A DNA stretch of 39,098 bases. Source: an uncultured Eubacteriales bacterium. GTDB lineage: Bacteria > Bacillota > Clostridia > Christensenellales > Aristaeellaceae. A program made the translations under genes and the position numbers. Under the pieces are notes generated by a model that saw only the letters and a program-made list of their open reading frames with translations, was not told the DNA's origin and ran no database searches. The stretch covers positions 1-39,098 of the forward strand of contig CACYGB010000015.1 in the NCBI GenBank assembly GCA_902773895.1, written 5' to 3'. Below are positions 1 to 7,467 of this stretch, piece after piece (the first letter of the stretch is position 1; every line of letters begins with the position of its first letter).

Positions 1-20
1 GAGGAGTCGTCCAAATCTTT

Positions 21-165
21 GATTTGGGTAACGACTCCCATGCGCAAGCTGTCAGCGCTTCAGCGCTGGTAACAGCGGACGCACCGATTTGGGTAACAGT
101 TCCCATGCGCAAGCTGTCCAAGAGAGCGAGTGCCAACGAAGCTCGATTGGGTAACAGCGGACGCA
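21..165. repeat. cluster of short direct repeats downstream of the rhamnosidase gene
   Basis: A 33-base unit at 21-53 recurs at 86-118 with three mismatches, all in a three-base block. A second 16-base unit, GGTAACAGCGGACGCA, is identical at 68-83 and 150-165. GGTAAC occurs four times (27, 68, 92, 150). The cluster lies just past the stop of the GH78 gene on the minus strand. The irregular spacing argues against CRISPR. It may be an intergenic repeat family or the decayed edge of a larger repeat cut by the window border. Function unknown. Confidence 0.6.
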
Positions 166-168
166 AGG

Positions 169-2523
169 TTAATCCCGTCTTTGCAGAATTCTGGTGATGC
201 ATTTTTCTTCTTCGAAATAGAGGCTTTCGGCCGTCTGTTCCGGTCCCATCTGATATCCGTCCGGCGCAATAATGGTACCTCTGGTCCCCGCCGGAGCCGT
301 GACGGACAGCTGAATCTCCTTCCCCGCCCGCTCCCAGTGAACCCGGATCTCGCCCTGCCTGCTCTGATAGCTGGCCTCCGCAAAGCTCAGCGCGCCCGGG
401 AAATGAGGCGAAACCTCAAAACTGTCGATGTCGTCCAGCCTCGGATTGGGTTTCAGTCCCGCAAACTCCTGGATAAACAGGCTCGAGATATCCCCGAAGA
501 AATGATGGTTCTTGGATCCTTCAAAGCTGACCTTCGGATCCCGGAACCACTCCCACAGGGAGGTGGCGCCGTATTCCAGCCAGGATCCGTAGCAGGACCA
601 GTGTTTGGAGGTAATGATCCGGTAGGCCAGATCCGTCTCTCCCGCGTGCACCAGCGCGTGATAGATATACCGCAGCCCGATCATGCCGCAGGCGTTCAGC
701 TCCCCGTCCCGATGGACGATCTCCAGCAACCGCTTTCTCGCCTCCGGCACCTCCTCTTCGTCAAACAGACCGGTCTCCAGCGCGAGCGCCTGGGAGGTCT
801 GGCAGTTTCCTGCCACGATTTTTGTGTCCGGATCAATCAGATGCTCCCGGAAGCTCTCCCGTACGGAGCAGGCGATGGCCCGGGCATAATCCGCCTCCCG
901 GGTCAGATTCGCCTGTTCAAACAGGAATGCCGCCTTTTCTGCCAGGTCGTGGATCACGGCGGTGTCCGTCACCTGCAGGGGAGAAGCAATGCCGCCGTTC
1001 TGCTGCTCAAAGGGGTCCAGCCAGTCGCCGAGTCCGATGGCGATCAGACCCTGCTCATCCCGTCTGCCGGAAATGTAGAACAGATAGCGCATGATCATCG
1101 CGGCGTTTTCCCGGATCACGTCCGTGTCTCCGGTAAACCGGTAGATAAAATACGGCAGATTGACGCACACGCTGTCCCACGCGGGTCCATTGCCCCAGGC
1201 GAAGCCCCATCCGCCGGTCGGAATGATTCCCGGCAGCGCGCCGTCCGCCCGCTGCGCCAGGCGGATGTTCAGCAGCCACTCCCGCAGGCTGTTTTCCGCT
1301 GTCAGGTTCAGCAGCATATGCTCCGACGACATGGACGCGTCACCCGTCCAGCCGTTCTTTTCCCGGTGCGGGCAGTCCGTGGGAAAATAGTAGAAATTCG
1401 CCAGATCGGACCTTCGGGTACACTCCTGCAGCCGGTTCAGGACAGGATCGGAGCACCTGAATGTCGCCCGTTCCTTCAGATCGGAATGCATCACCAGGAA
1501 GGTCACCGCGTCCTCGGTAGCCTGTTCTTCCGTCAGCCCCTCCACCAGCGCATACCGGAATCCGTCATACTTGAACCGGGGAAGGAAGACTTCATCGCCG
1601 CCCCGGCAAACATATACGTCCGTCTGTGCGTACTGTATATAGCGCTCCGTGCTGTCCGGCCGGATAAACACTGTGGAATTGATCGAGGGAACTCCGCCGA
1701 CGGTTTCCTCCGCATGCCGGACGGTGATCACCTGGCCGGGCTTCGCGCCGCGGAGATGCAGCCGGGTCACGCCCGCGTCGTTCACCCCGAAATCGTAGAG
1801 ATAAGCCTGTTTTGCCGTGGCCCCGGGGAGCGGAGCGGCGCCCGCGTTCATGCTCTCCAGGCAGAACGGCGTCTCTTCGTAATAGGTAATCTTCTCCGGT
1901 TTCAGCTCCGCAGTCACCGCGATCGGCTCCGCGGTGCAGAGTCGGGCGATCCCCCGCGGCCGTTTTTCCTTCTTTGCGCATTCCCATCCGCTGTCATCGA
2001 AGTCCGCCAGATCCCAGCCCGGGATTTCCAGCCGCGCGTCATAGCGGCAGCCCATGCGCTCCTCGTCAAAAAGGACGGGAGAGGGATGCACCCGGAAGGT
2101 TTCATCCGCTTCCATTTCGAAGGTTTTCTCCCCGTCCGTCGCTTCCAGGCACAGCGCCGCTGCGGGCACGCCCCGGCAGGATGCCTTGTCAAAATCCCAG
2201 ATAAACCCGCCGAAGGAATTCCTGAATCCGTTGCCCAGCAGGATGCCGATAGCGTTGGGTCCTTTCTTCAGCAGGCCGGTCAGATCATACCGGTCGTAAT
2301 AGCATACGTCGTCCGGATTGCTGATATACGGCGCCAGCGGTCCCTTGGTGATGTTTTTTCCATTGACGGTCAGCTCGTAGAATCCCAGCCCGCAGATCGT
2401 GATTTCCGCCTTCCGGGGTTCCAGATCCAGGGAAAAGGTTTTTCTCAGATACGGCGCCGCCACATGGCGGTCAAAATCACACATTTCATCGGTAGCCCTG
2501 ATAAACGTTCCGGAGAATTTCAT
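169..2523 (-). CDS. GH78 alpha-L-rhamnosidase, cytoplasmic
   Basis: This 784-residue protein hydrolyses terminal alpha-L-rhamnose from oligosaccharides or plant glycosides. The N-terminal half (about 1-345) has the beta-sandwich modules typical of bacterial GH78. The second half is the alpha/alpha-barrel, carrying the signature DCPHREKNGWTGD at 383-395 (compare the family DCPxRxExxxWxGD), where E388 and D395 fall at conserved acidic positions. A further conserved-looking stretch, GATSLWEWF, lies nearer the C-terminus. No signal peptide or membrane segment is seen, so it should act on imported substrate. The ATG at 2523 is preceded by AGGAGG seven bases upstream. It is the last gene of a uxuB-argH-small ORF-rhamnosidase operon, and pairing with a uronate reductase fits use of rhamnogalacturonan pieces. 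The family call is firm. The natural substrate (pectin fragment or flavonoid glycoside) is open. Confidence 0.93.
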   Translation of the reverse strand: MKFSGTFIRATDEMCDFDRHVAAPYLRKTFSLDLEPRKAEITICGLGFYELTVNGKNITKGPLAPYISNPDDVCYYDRYDLTGLLKKGPNAIGILLGNGFRNSFGGFIWDFDKASCRGVPAAALCLEATDGEKTFEMEADETFRVHPSPVLFDEERMGCRYDARLEIPGWDLADFDDSGWECAKKEKRPRGIARLCTAEPIAVTAELKPEKITYYEETPFCLESMNAGAAPLPGATAKQAYLYDFGVNDAGVTRLHLRGAKPGQVITVRHAEETVGGVPSINSTVFIRPDSTERYIQYAQTDVYVCRGGDEVFLPRFKYDGFRYALVEGLTEEQATEDAVTFLVMHSDLKERATFRCSDPVLNRLQECTRRSDLANFYYFPTDCPHREKNGWTGDASMSSEHMLLNLTAENSLREWLLNIRLAQRADGALPGIIPTGGWGFAWGNGPAWDSVCVNLPYFIYRFTGDTDVIRENAAMIMRYLFYISGRRDEQGLIAIGLGDWLDPFEQQNGGIASPLQVTDTAVIHDLAEKAAFLFEQANLTREADYARAIACSVRESFREHLIDPDTKIVAGNCQTSQALALETGLFDEEEVPEARKRLLEIVHRDGELNACGMIGLRYIYHALVHAGETDLAYRIITSKHWSCYGSWLEYGATSLWEWFRDPKVSFEGSKNHHFFGDISSLFIQEFAGLKPNPRLDDIDSFEVSPHFPGALSFAEASYQSRQGEIRVHWERAGKEIQLSVTAPAGTRGTIIAPDGYQMGPEQTAESLYFEEEKCITRILQRRD

Positions 2524-2535
2524 TGCCCGTCCTCC

Positions 2536-2637
2536 TCACAGTAGCGCTTTCACGCACGCTTCCACATCCGCCATGTCCGCCGTGGGCTCAAACCGGGCGA
2601 CGCCCTTGCCCGTGGTAATGGTGTAATCGTAGATCAA
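2536..2637 (-). CDS. 33-residue small ORF between argH and the rhamnosidase gene
   Basis: A short open frame begins with TTG at 2637 and ends with TGA at 2536-2538. It fills the gap between argH and the rhamnosidase gene almost exactly. A good ribosome binding site (GGAGGAAGAG) lies just upstream of the TTG, and its stop sits 12 bases before the next ATG. The predicted peptide starts MIYDYTITTG and ends VEACVKALL, looking like a small beta-hairpin followed by a helix. It has no signal or membrane segment and one cysteine. I do not recognise a family. It could be a genuine small protein, a leader that couples translation to the rhamnosidase, or the tail of a decayed gene. The placement and ribosome binding site favour translation. 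Confidence 0.5.
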   Translation of the reverse strand: MIYDYTITTGKGVARFEPTADMADVEACVKALL

Positions 2638-2660
2638 GCGCTCTTCCTCCGTTTCTGTTC

Positions 2661-4034
2661 TCAGTTTTTCAGTTTTTCCCTCGCCGCGTCAATCGCCCGC
2701 TGCACGCTCTTCGGCGCCGGCGCGCCGGGAATGTCCCGCTTCTCGACGCAGCTGATCAGGCTCAGATCGCCGAAAACATCCTCCTCAAAGGCGGGATGGA
2801 ACCGCTTCAGCTCCTCCAGCGTCAGATCCAGCAGCGCCTTGCCCTCATTCAGGCAGTGGGCCACCAGCTCACCCACCACCCGGTGGGCGTCCCGGAAGGC
2901 CACGCCCTTCTTCACCAGATAGTCGGCGCAGTCCGTGGCGTTGGTGAATCCGCCGGCGGCGCCCCGTTCCATCACATCCTTGCGGAAGGTCACGGTCTTC
3001 AGCATGGCCGTGAAAACGGTAAGCCCCTTCACCAGCGTGTCCCGCGCATCAAAGAAGGCTTCCTTGTCCTCCTGCATGTCCTTGTTGTAGGCCAGCGGCA
3101 GTCCCTTCATCACCGTCAGCAGGCCCATCAGATCGCCATAGACCCGCCCGGTCTTGCCCCGGATCAGCTCCGCCACGTCCGGATTCTTTTTCTGCGGCAT
3201 GATGCTGCTGCCCGTGGCAAAGGCGTCGTCCATCTCCACAAAGCGGAACTCATTCGTGTTCCACAGGATCAGCTCCTCGCAGAACCGGGAAAGGTGCATC
3301 ATGCACACAGATGCCGCCGCCAGATAGTCCAGCATGTAATCCCGGTCGCTGACGCCGTCCAGGCTGTTTTCGGAAATCGCGCTGAAATCCAGCAGCTCCG
3401 CCACCCGCTCCCGGTTCAGGGGATAGGTGGTTCCGGCCAGGGCGCCGGACCCGAGCACCATCACGTCCGCTGCCCGGAAGGCCTGGCGGAACCGTTCCCG
3501 GTCCCGCAGGAACATCTGGGCATAGGCCATCATATGGTGGGCCAGCGTGATGGGCTGGGCCTTCTGCATGTGGGTATAGCCGGGCATGATGGTGTGCAGG
3601 TTTTCCTGGGCAATGCCGAGAATCGTTTCCAGCAGGTCCTCCAGCATGGCCTCCGTCTCCCGGCAGGCCGCCTTTGCGTACATCCGGGTATCCAGCGCCA
3701 CCTGGTCGTTGCGGCTGCGACCGGTATGCAGCCGTTTCCCAGCCTCCCCGATCCGTTCCGTCAGCAGGGTCTCCACATTCATGTGGATGTCCTCCGCGTC
3801 GGTCCGCCAGGCGATCTTTCCCTCCCGGGCGTCCTCCAGGATGCCCTTCAGGCCTTCCACAATCCGCTCCGCGTCCTCCTGCGGGATGATGCCCTGCTCG
3901 CCCAGCATGGTCGCGTGGGCGATGGATCCGGTGATATCCTGCTCGTACAGCCGCTGGTCAAAGGAAATGCTGCTGTGGAAATCGTCTACCAGCCCGTCCG
4001 TCGCCTTCTCAAACCGACCGCCCCATAGTTTCAT
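2661..4034 (-). CDS. argH: argininosuccinate lyase
   Basis: ArgH splits argininosuccinate into arginine and fumarate, the last step of arginine synthesis, as a cytoplasmic tetramer. The 457 residues match the usual length. The fumarase/aspartase superfamily signature GSSIMPQKKNPD is at 275-286 and holds the catalytic serine loop. TGRSRND (104-110) and GYTHMQ (152-157, with H155) are further active-site regions. The N-terminus MKLWGGRF is typical of ArgH. AAGGAG lies eight bases before the ATG at 4034. The gene starts 12 bases after the uxuB-like stop and is followed by a small ORF and a rhamnosidase gene. No argG or other arginine gene is visible, so its presence in a sugar operon is odd. Nothing in the sequence suggests it is defective. 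Confidence 0.97.
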   Translation of the reverse strand: MKLWGGRFEKATDGLVDDFHSSISFDQRLYEQDITGSIAHATMLGEQGIIPQEDAERIVEGLKGILEDAREGKIAWRTDAEDIHMNVETLLTERIGEAGKRLHTGRSRNDQVALDTRMYAKAACRETEAMLEDLLETILGIAQENLHTIMPGYTHMQKAQPITLAHHMMAYAQMFLRDRERFRQAFRAADVMVLGSGALAGTTYPLNRERVAELLDFSAISENSLDGVSDRDYMLDYLAAASVCMMHLSRFCEELILWNTNEFRFVEMDDAFATGSSIMPQKKNPDVAELIRGKTGRVYGDLMGLLTVMKGLPLAYNKDMQEDKEAFFDARDTLVKGLTVFTAMLKTVTFRKDVMERGAAGGFTNATDCADYLVKKGVAFRDAHRVVGELVAHCLNEGKALLDLTLEELKRFHPAFEEDVFGDLSLISCVEKRDIPGAPAPKSVQRAIDAAREKLKN

Positions 4035-4046
4035 TCTGTCTGCTCC

Positions 4047-5651
4047 TTAAAGGGCCTTCAGCGCTTCGCGCACGCCGCCGGCCGTCAGCATGGTTTTGAA
4101 GTTCTTCTCAATCTTGGCCGCCAGCGGAGTCTTCGTCAGATCCGTGCCGAAGATCACCGTGTTCGCCAGGATAGGCCGCAGATGCGCACCCATGCTCTCC
4201 GGTTCGCCGAAATGAATATCCTTCAGCGCTTCCTGCAGGCTTTCCGCCATCGGATCCGGGGATACCTGCATGGGGGCTCCCTGGTCGTCCACCGCCAGCA
4301 GGTACCGCAGCCACGCCGCGATCGCCACCGGAATGCCTTCCAGAATATCCGCGGTTCCGTCCGCCAGCCGGGCCTTGATGGTCTCGCCGAAGCGGATCGG
4401 CACCTTTTGCGAGGTGTCGCAGGCGATGCGCTGGGGCGTGTCGGGCATGAAGGGGTTGGGCAGCCGCTGCTCCAGCACTTCCTGCAGGAAGGCCTTCGGG
4501 CTCAGGATGCCGGGATCCGTCACCACCGGCAGTCCCTCCGTGTAGCCGATGCGCTCGACCAGCCGCTTCAGATCCGGATCCTTCATCTCGTCCGCGATCA
4601 GCGTGTAGCCCAGCAGGCAGCCGCTCACCGCCAGGGCCGTGTGCAGCGGATTCAGGCAGGTAGTCACCTTCATGCGTTCGGTCTTGTTCACCGTCTCCCG
4701 GTCCGTCATGTATACTCCGGCCTTCTCCAGGGCGGGCCGGCCGTTCGGGAACCGGTCCTCGACCACCAGATACTGGGGAATCTCCGCGTTCACGAAGGGA
4801 GCGATATAGGTATGCTTCGCCGTCTGCACGGGTTCCATGTTCTCAAAGCCTTCCTCCGTCAGCTGGCGGGTAATGCTGTCCGCCGGCCGGGGGGTAATCT
4901 TGTCGATCATGCTCCAGGGGAAGGAAACCTTCGTTTCATCCCCGATCCAGGCTAGGAAAGCTTCCGGCGCGAAGCCCTTCTTTGTCCAGCCCTCCGCGAT
5001 TTCCATCACGGAGCCCCGCAGCTTTTCGCCGTTGTGGCTGCAGTTGTCCATGCTCACCAGCGCCATGGGATGCGCGCCGGCTTCAAACCGCTTCAGCATC
5101 AGGGCGGTCACGATGCTCATCGCGTGCCGAGCGCTTCCGGGACCTTCTTCCAGATCCTGCTTGACAACGGGCATCAGCTCCCCGTGCATATCCCGCAGGG
5201 CATAGCCCTTCTCCGTAATGGTGAAGGAAGCCATCTGCAGCGCCGGGCAGGCGAAGGCCTTTTCCAGCTTTTCCCAGTCCTCCGCGAACCGGGGCGAAGC
5301 CTTCCATCCGTCCGCCAGGGACGCGATAACCTCCCGGTCCGTGCCGCCGTCCGGCTTCAGTGAAACCATCAGGGTCAGGCTGTCAAAGGGCTTGTAGATC
5401 CGGTCGATGATCTCGTCGTCAAAGGTTTCCGCGGCGATGATGCCCTTCTCCGCTTCTCCGGCGTTCAGCAGCCGCTGCTGCAGTCCCGCAATAAATCCCC
5501 GGAAAATATTTCCCGCCCCGAAATGAATCCAGACCGGCGCTTCCTTCGTCCGGCTAATCATCGCTTCCCGGTCATAGACCGGCAGTTTCACCTGTTTCGC
5601 TTCCCAGGCTTCCCGGTTTTTCAGTCCCGCGTTGGTCAGTTGCAGTCCCAT
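4047..5651 (-). CDS. uxuB: mannitol dehydrogenase-family reductase, probably fructuronate reductase
   Basis: This is a long-chain NAD-dependent polyol/uronate dehydrogenase of 534 residues, most like D-fructuronate reductase (mannonate oxidoreductase), which interconverts fructuronate and mannonate. The nucleotide-binding motif FGAGNIFRG is at 44-52. MDNCSHNGEKL near residue 204 and the catalytic region KVTTCLNPLH, with K328, N334 and H337, are typical of the family. I start at the ATG at 5651, nine bases after GGAGG. An ATG three codons earlier would abut the Shine-Dalgarno. It is the first gene of a four-gene operon and has its own promoter, divergent from the MATE gene. Its partner functions (uxuA, uxaC) are not in the window, so fructuronate, tagaturonate and mannitol remain possible substrates. 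Confidence 0.8.
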   Translation of the reverse strand: MGLQLTNAGLKNREAWEAKQVKLPVYDREAMISRTKEAPVWIHFGAGNIFRGFIAGLQQRLLNAGEAEKGIIAAETFDDEIIDRIYKPFDSLTLMVSLKPDGGTDREVIASLADGWKASPRFAEDWEKLEKAFACPALQMASFTITEKGYALRDMHGELMPVVKQDLEEGPGSARHAMSIVTALMLKRFEAGAHPMALVSMDNCSHNGEKLRGSVMEIAEGWTKKGFAPEAFLAWIGDETKVSFPWSMIDKITPRPADSITRQLTEEGFENMEPVQTAKHTYIAPFVNAEIPQYLVVEDRFPNGRPALEKAGVYMTDRETVNKTERMKVTTCLNPLHTALAVSGCLLGYTLIADEMKDPDLKRLVERIGYTEGLPVVTDPGILSPKAFLQEVLEQRLPNPFMPDTPQRIACDTSQKVPIRFGETIKARLADGTADILEGIPVAIAAWLRYLLAVDDQGAPMQVSPDPMAESLQEALKDIHFGEPESMGAHLRPILANTVIFGTDLTKTPLAAKIEKNFKTMLTAGGVREALKAL

Positions 5652-5729
5652 GGTTTCCATCCTCCTCTATATTCGTTGTGTTTGTTGACCCCAGTGCCCC
5701 ATTGCGGCCTCAGGATTTCCGCATTGTTT

Positions 5730-5759
5730 ATTGTACCCCATTCCTTTCTTTCCTGACAA
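5730..5759 (-). promoter_or_regulatory. sigma-70-type promoter for the uxuB-argH-rhamnosidase operon
   Basis: On the minus strand TTGTCA (5754-5759) and TACAAT (5730-5735) are separated by 18 bases. They lie about 80 bases upstream of the uxuB start and divergent from the MATE promoter. Each hexamer matches five of six consensus bases. Confidence 0.65.
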
Positions 5760-5780
5760 GGGGCTGCCCGGTTTTTTGTT

Positions 5781-5809
5781 TTGTCTTTTTCCGCTTCTTC
5801 CGCTATAAT
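5781..5809 (+). promoter_or_regulatory. sigma-70-type promoter for the MATE gene
   Basis: TTGTCT (5781-5786), a 17-base spacer and a perfect TATAAT (5804-5809) lie 37 bases upstream of the chosen ATG. This supports the start at 5846, because the longer open frame would begin upstream of the promoter. Confidence 0.7.
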
Positions 5810-5845
5810 ACTCCGCGAATCTGTTTATTCGGAGGCGGCCGTACC

Positions 5846-7186
5846 ATGAAACAGTCTTCCACCGTCCGGGATCTGACTCGCGGTCCGATTCTTCGCCAGC
5901 TGATTCAGTTTTCCATTCCTCTGATCCTGGGAGATCTGTTTCAGCTTTCCTATAACATGGTGGATACCATTGTGATTGGCCGCTTTGCGGGCAATGCGGG
6001 CCTGGCCGCCGTCGGCACCTGCGATCAGATCATGACCCTGCTGATCCTCGGCGTCTCCGGCGTCTGCATAGGCGCTTCCGTGCTCATGGGCCAGTTCTTC
6101 GGCGCCCATCGGGAAGACCAGCTGCTCTCGGAGCTGAAAACCACCCTTTGTATGGGGCTTCTCTTCTCTCTGATCGTTATGCTCCTGGGATTTCCCTTCA
6201 CCGGGGTGATTTTTCGCCTGATGTCCGTCCAGCCGGAAGCGCTCGCGGACGCAACTGTATATATGCGGGTCATTTTCGCCGGTCTTCCCTTCACCTGTCT
6301 GTATAATATTTACGCTGCCGCCCTCCGCAGTGTTGGGGATTCCAAAACACCCGTGCGCTATCTCGTCCTCTCATCCTTGCTGAATATGGCCATGGATCTG
6401 CTTTTCGTCGCGGGCCTGTCCTGGGGTGTTTTCGGTGCGGGGCTGGCCACCATTCTGGCCCAGGCAGTCAGCGCCCTGCTATGTCTCCGCTTTGTAAACC
6501 GCCATGTCCCAATCCTGCGGTTTCCATTGAAAGCGCTCCGCATTGACCGTTCCCTTGCCCGCAAAACGCTTTCCTACGGCGGCATCACCGCCCTGCAGCA
6601 GTGCGCCCAGCCCATCGGTAACATCATCATCCAGGGCACCGTCAACACCCTGGGCGTCACCGCCGCCGCGGCCTTCAGCGCCGCCCGCAAGATTGAGGAT
6701 ATCGGCCTGCTGCCCGGCCGCAGCATTTCTTCCGGCATCACGGCTTTCACCGCCCAGAACGTGGGCGCCGCCCAGCCGGAGCGCACAGAGGAAGGCTTCC
6801 GCAAAGCCATCCGTCTGGAGTTTGTCATCGGCCTGGCGGTTTCCGCGGCGGTGCTGCTGCTCCGCCGGCCCCTCATGTCCCTCTTTACGGCCGACGCGGC
6901 CATGCTGGAGGAAGGCGTCCGCTATTTCAGCATCATCGGCTTCTGTTATTTCCTGCCCTGCCTGACCAACGGCTATCAGGGCGTCCTCCGTGGTTCCGGC
7001 CATATGACCGCGTCTCTCCTGGGATCCCTGACCCAGATTTCCGTCCGCGTTCTGGTAACCCTGCTGGCCGCGCCCTCCCTGGGCATCCCCGCCGTCGGCC
7101 TGGCCTGCGTGGCCGGCTGGTCCGCCATGCTGCTCTGGCAGATTCCCTGGCGCCGCAGAATGAGCCGCAGAAGCGTATCCGCCTGA
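5846..7186 (+). CDS. MATE family multidrug/toxin exporter
   Basis: This 446-residue integral membrane protein of the multidrug and toxic compound extrusion family would export cationic drugs or metabolites using a sodium or proton gradient. The two homologous halves are visible as repeated blocks of hydrophobic helices. The N-terminal motif (DLTRGPILRQLIQFSIPLIL, then the GDLFQLSYNMVDTIVIGRF helix) is typical of MATE proteins, and about 12 membrane spans fit the length. The ATG at 5846 has GGAGG ten bases upstream and follows a good promoter. The open frame extends 56 codons further upstream, but that part has no ribosome binding site and overlaps promoter elements. It is a single-gene transcript, followed by an inverted repeat at 7336-7375. 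Substrate cannot be judged. Confidence 0.93.
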   Translation: MKQSSTVRDLTRGPILRQLIQFSIPLILGDLFQLSYNMVDTIVIGRFAGNAGLAAVGTCDQIMTLLILGVSGVCIGASVLMGQFFGAHREDQLLSELKTTLCMGLLFSLIVMLLGFPFTGVIFRLMSVQPEALADATVYMRVIFAGLPFTCLYNIYAAALRSVGDSKTPVRYLVLSSLLNMAMDLLFVAGLSWGVFGAGLATILAQAVSALLCLRFVNRHVPILRFPLKALRIDRSLARKTLSYGGITALQQCAQPIGNIIIQGTVNTLGVTAAAAFSAARKIEDIGLLPGRSISSGITAFTAQNVGAAQPERTEEGFRKAIRLEFVIGLAVSAAVLLLRRPLMSLFTADAAMLEEGVRYFSIIGFCYFLPCLTNGYQGVLRGSGHMTASLLGSLTQISVRVLVTLLAAPSLGIPAVGLACVAGWSAMLLWQIPWRRRMSRRSVSA

Positions 7187-7467
7187 CATGTCCCATCCGC
7201 GAGCCTCTGCTCCAGTTTGTCATTTCACATATCCTGAAAGCTTTGAAGTTGTCCAGCTCAAAGCTCCACGGTTGACGTGAACGATGTGTTCTGGCTATGT
7301 GGTCGAGTTTGCAACAAAATTATGAAGCTGTGTTCAAACCGCTGAAGCCTTTGATTTCAAAGGAACTGGCGGTTTTCTTGCTTCACGGGCGGGTGTTCAG
7401 CCAAGGGGTGTTCAGGGGGTGTTCACGGTCAGGCATTTTTCCATGGCATCCTCCAAATAATCAGGCC
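7187..7467. other. non-coding stretch with GTGTTCA repeats, possible island border
   Basis: No convincing gene is present in these 281 bases. The stretch holds an inverted repeat (7336-7375) and four copies of GTGTTCA, at 7330, 7393, 7408 and 7419. The last two sit within GGGGTGTTCA and GGGGGTGTTCA. The region separates the convergent MATE and GH31 genes. Its texture is less coding-like than the rest of the window. It could be an old insertion site or a repeat associated with a lost integrative element, but no integrase or tRNA remains. Confidence 0.4.
7336..7375 (+). terminator. inverted repeat, possible terminator after the MATE gene
   Basis: Outer arms AAACCGC (7336-7342) and GCGGTTT (7369-7375) enclose inner arms CCTTTG (7348-7353) and CAAAGG (7358-7363) with a four-base loop. 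The arms are interrupted by an unpaired internal loop of five bases on each side. The T-rich end (TTTTCTTG) follows on the plus strand. It lies 150 bases past the MATE stop, so a terminator role is only plausible. Confidence 0.4.

Noticed and set aside
21..165. CRISPR array
   Set aside because: Only two imperfect copies of the 33-base unit, irregular spacing, and no cas genes nearby.
130..2544. Long plus-strand open frame of 804 codons over the rhamnosidase gene
   Set aside because: It mirrors the GH78 gene. The translation is arginine/proline-rich with no family motifs, while the minus strand has clear GH78 signatures and a ribosome binding site. GC-rich genes often leave such an open antisense frame.
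2796..4028. 410-codon plus-strand frame over argH
   Set aside because: It is the antisense of an unmistakable argH. The histidine/glutamine-rich translation has no recognisable domain.
5678..5845. N-terminal extension of the MATE protein by 56 residues
   Set aside because: It overlaps the TTGTCT/TATAAT promoter and lacks a ribosome binding site. The start at 5846 has both a Shine-Dalgarno and the normal MATE N-terminus.
7336..7375. tRNA-like or attachment-site structure
   Set aside because: The hairpin has no cloverleaf arms or CCA end and no integrase gene is close. Kept only as a possible terminator.
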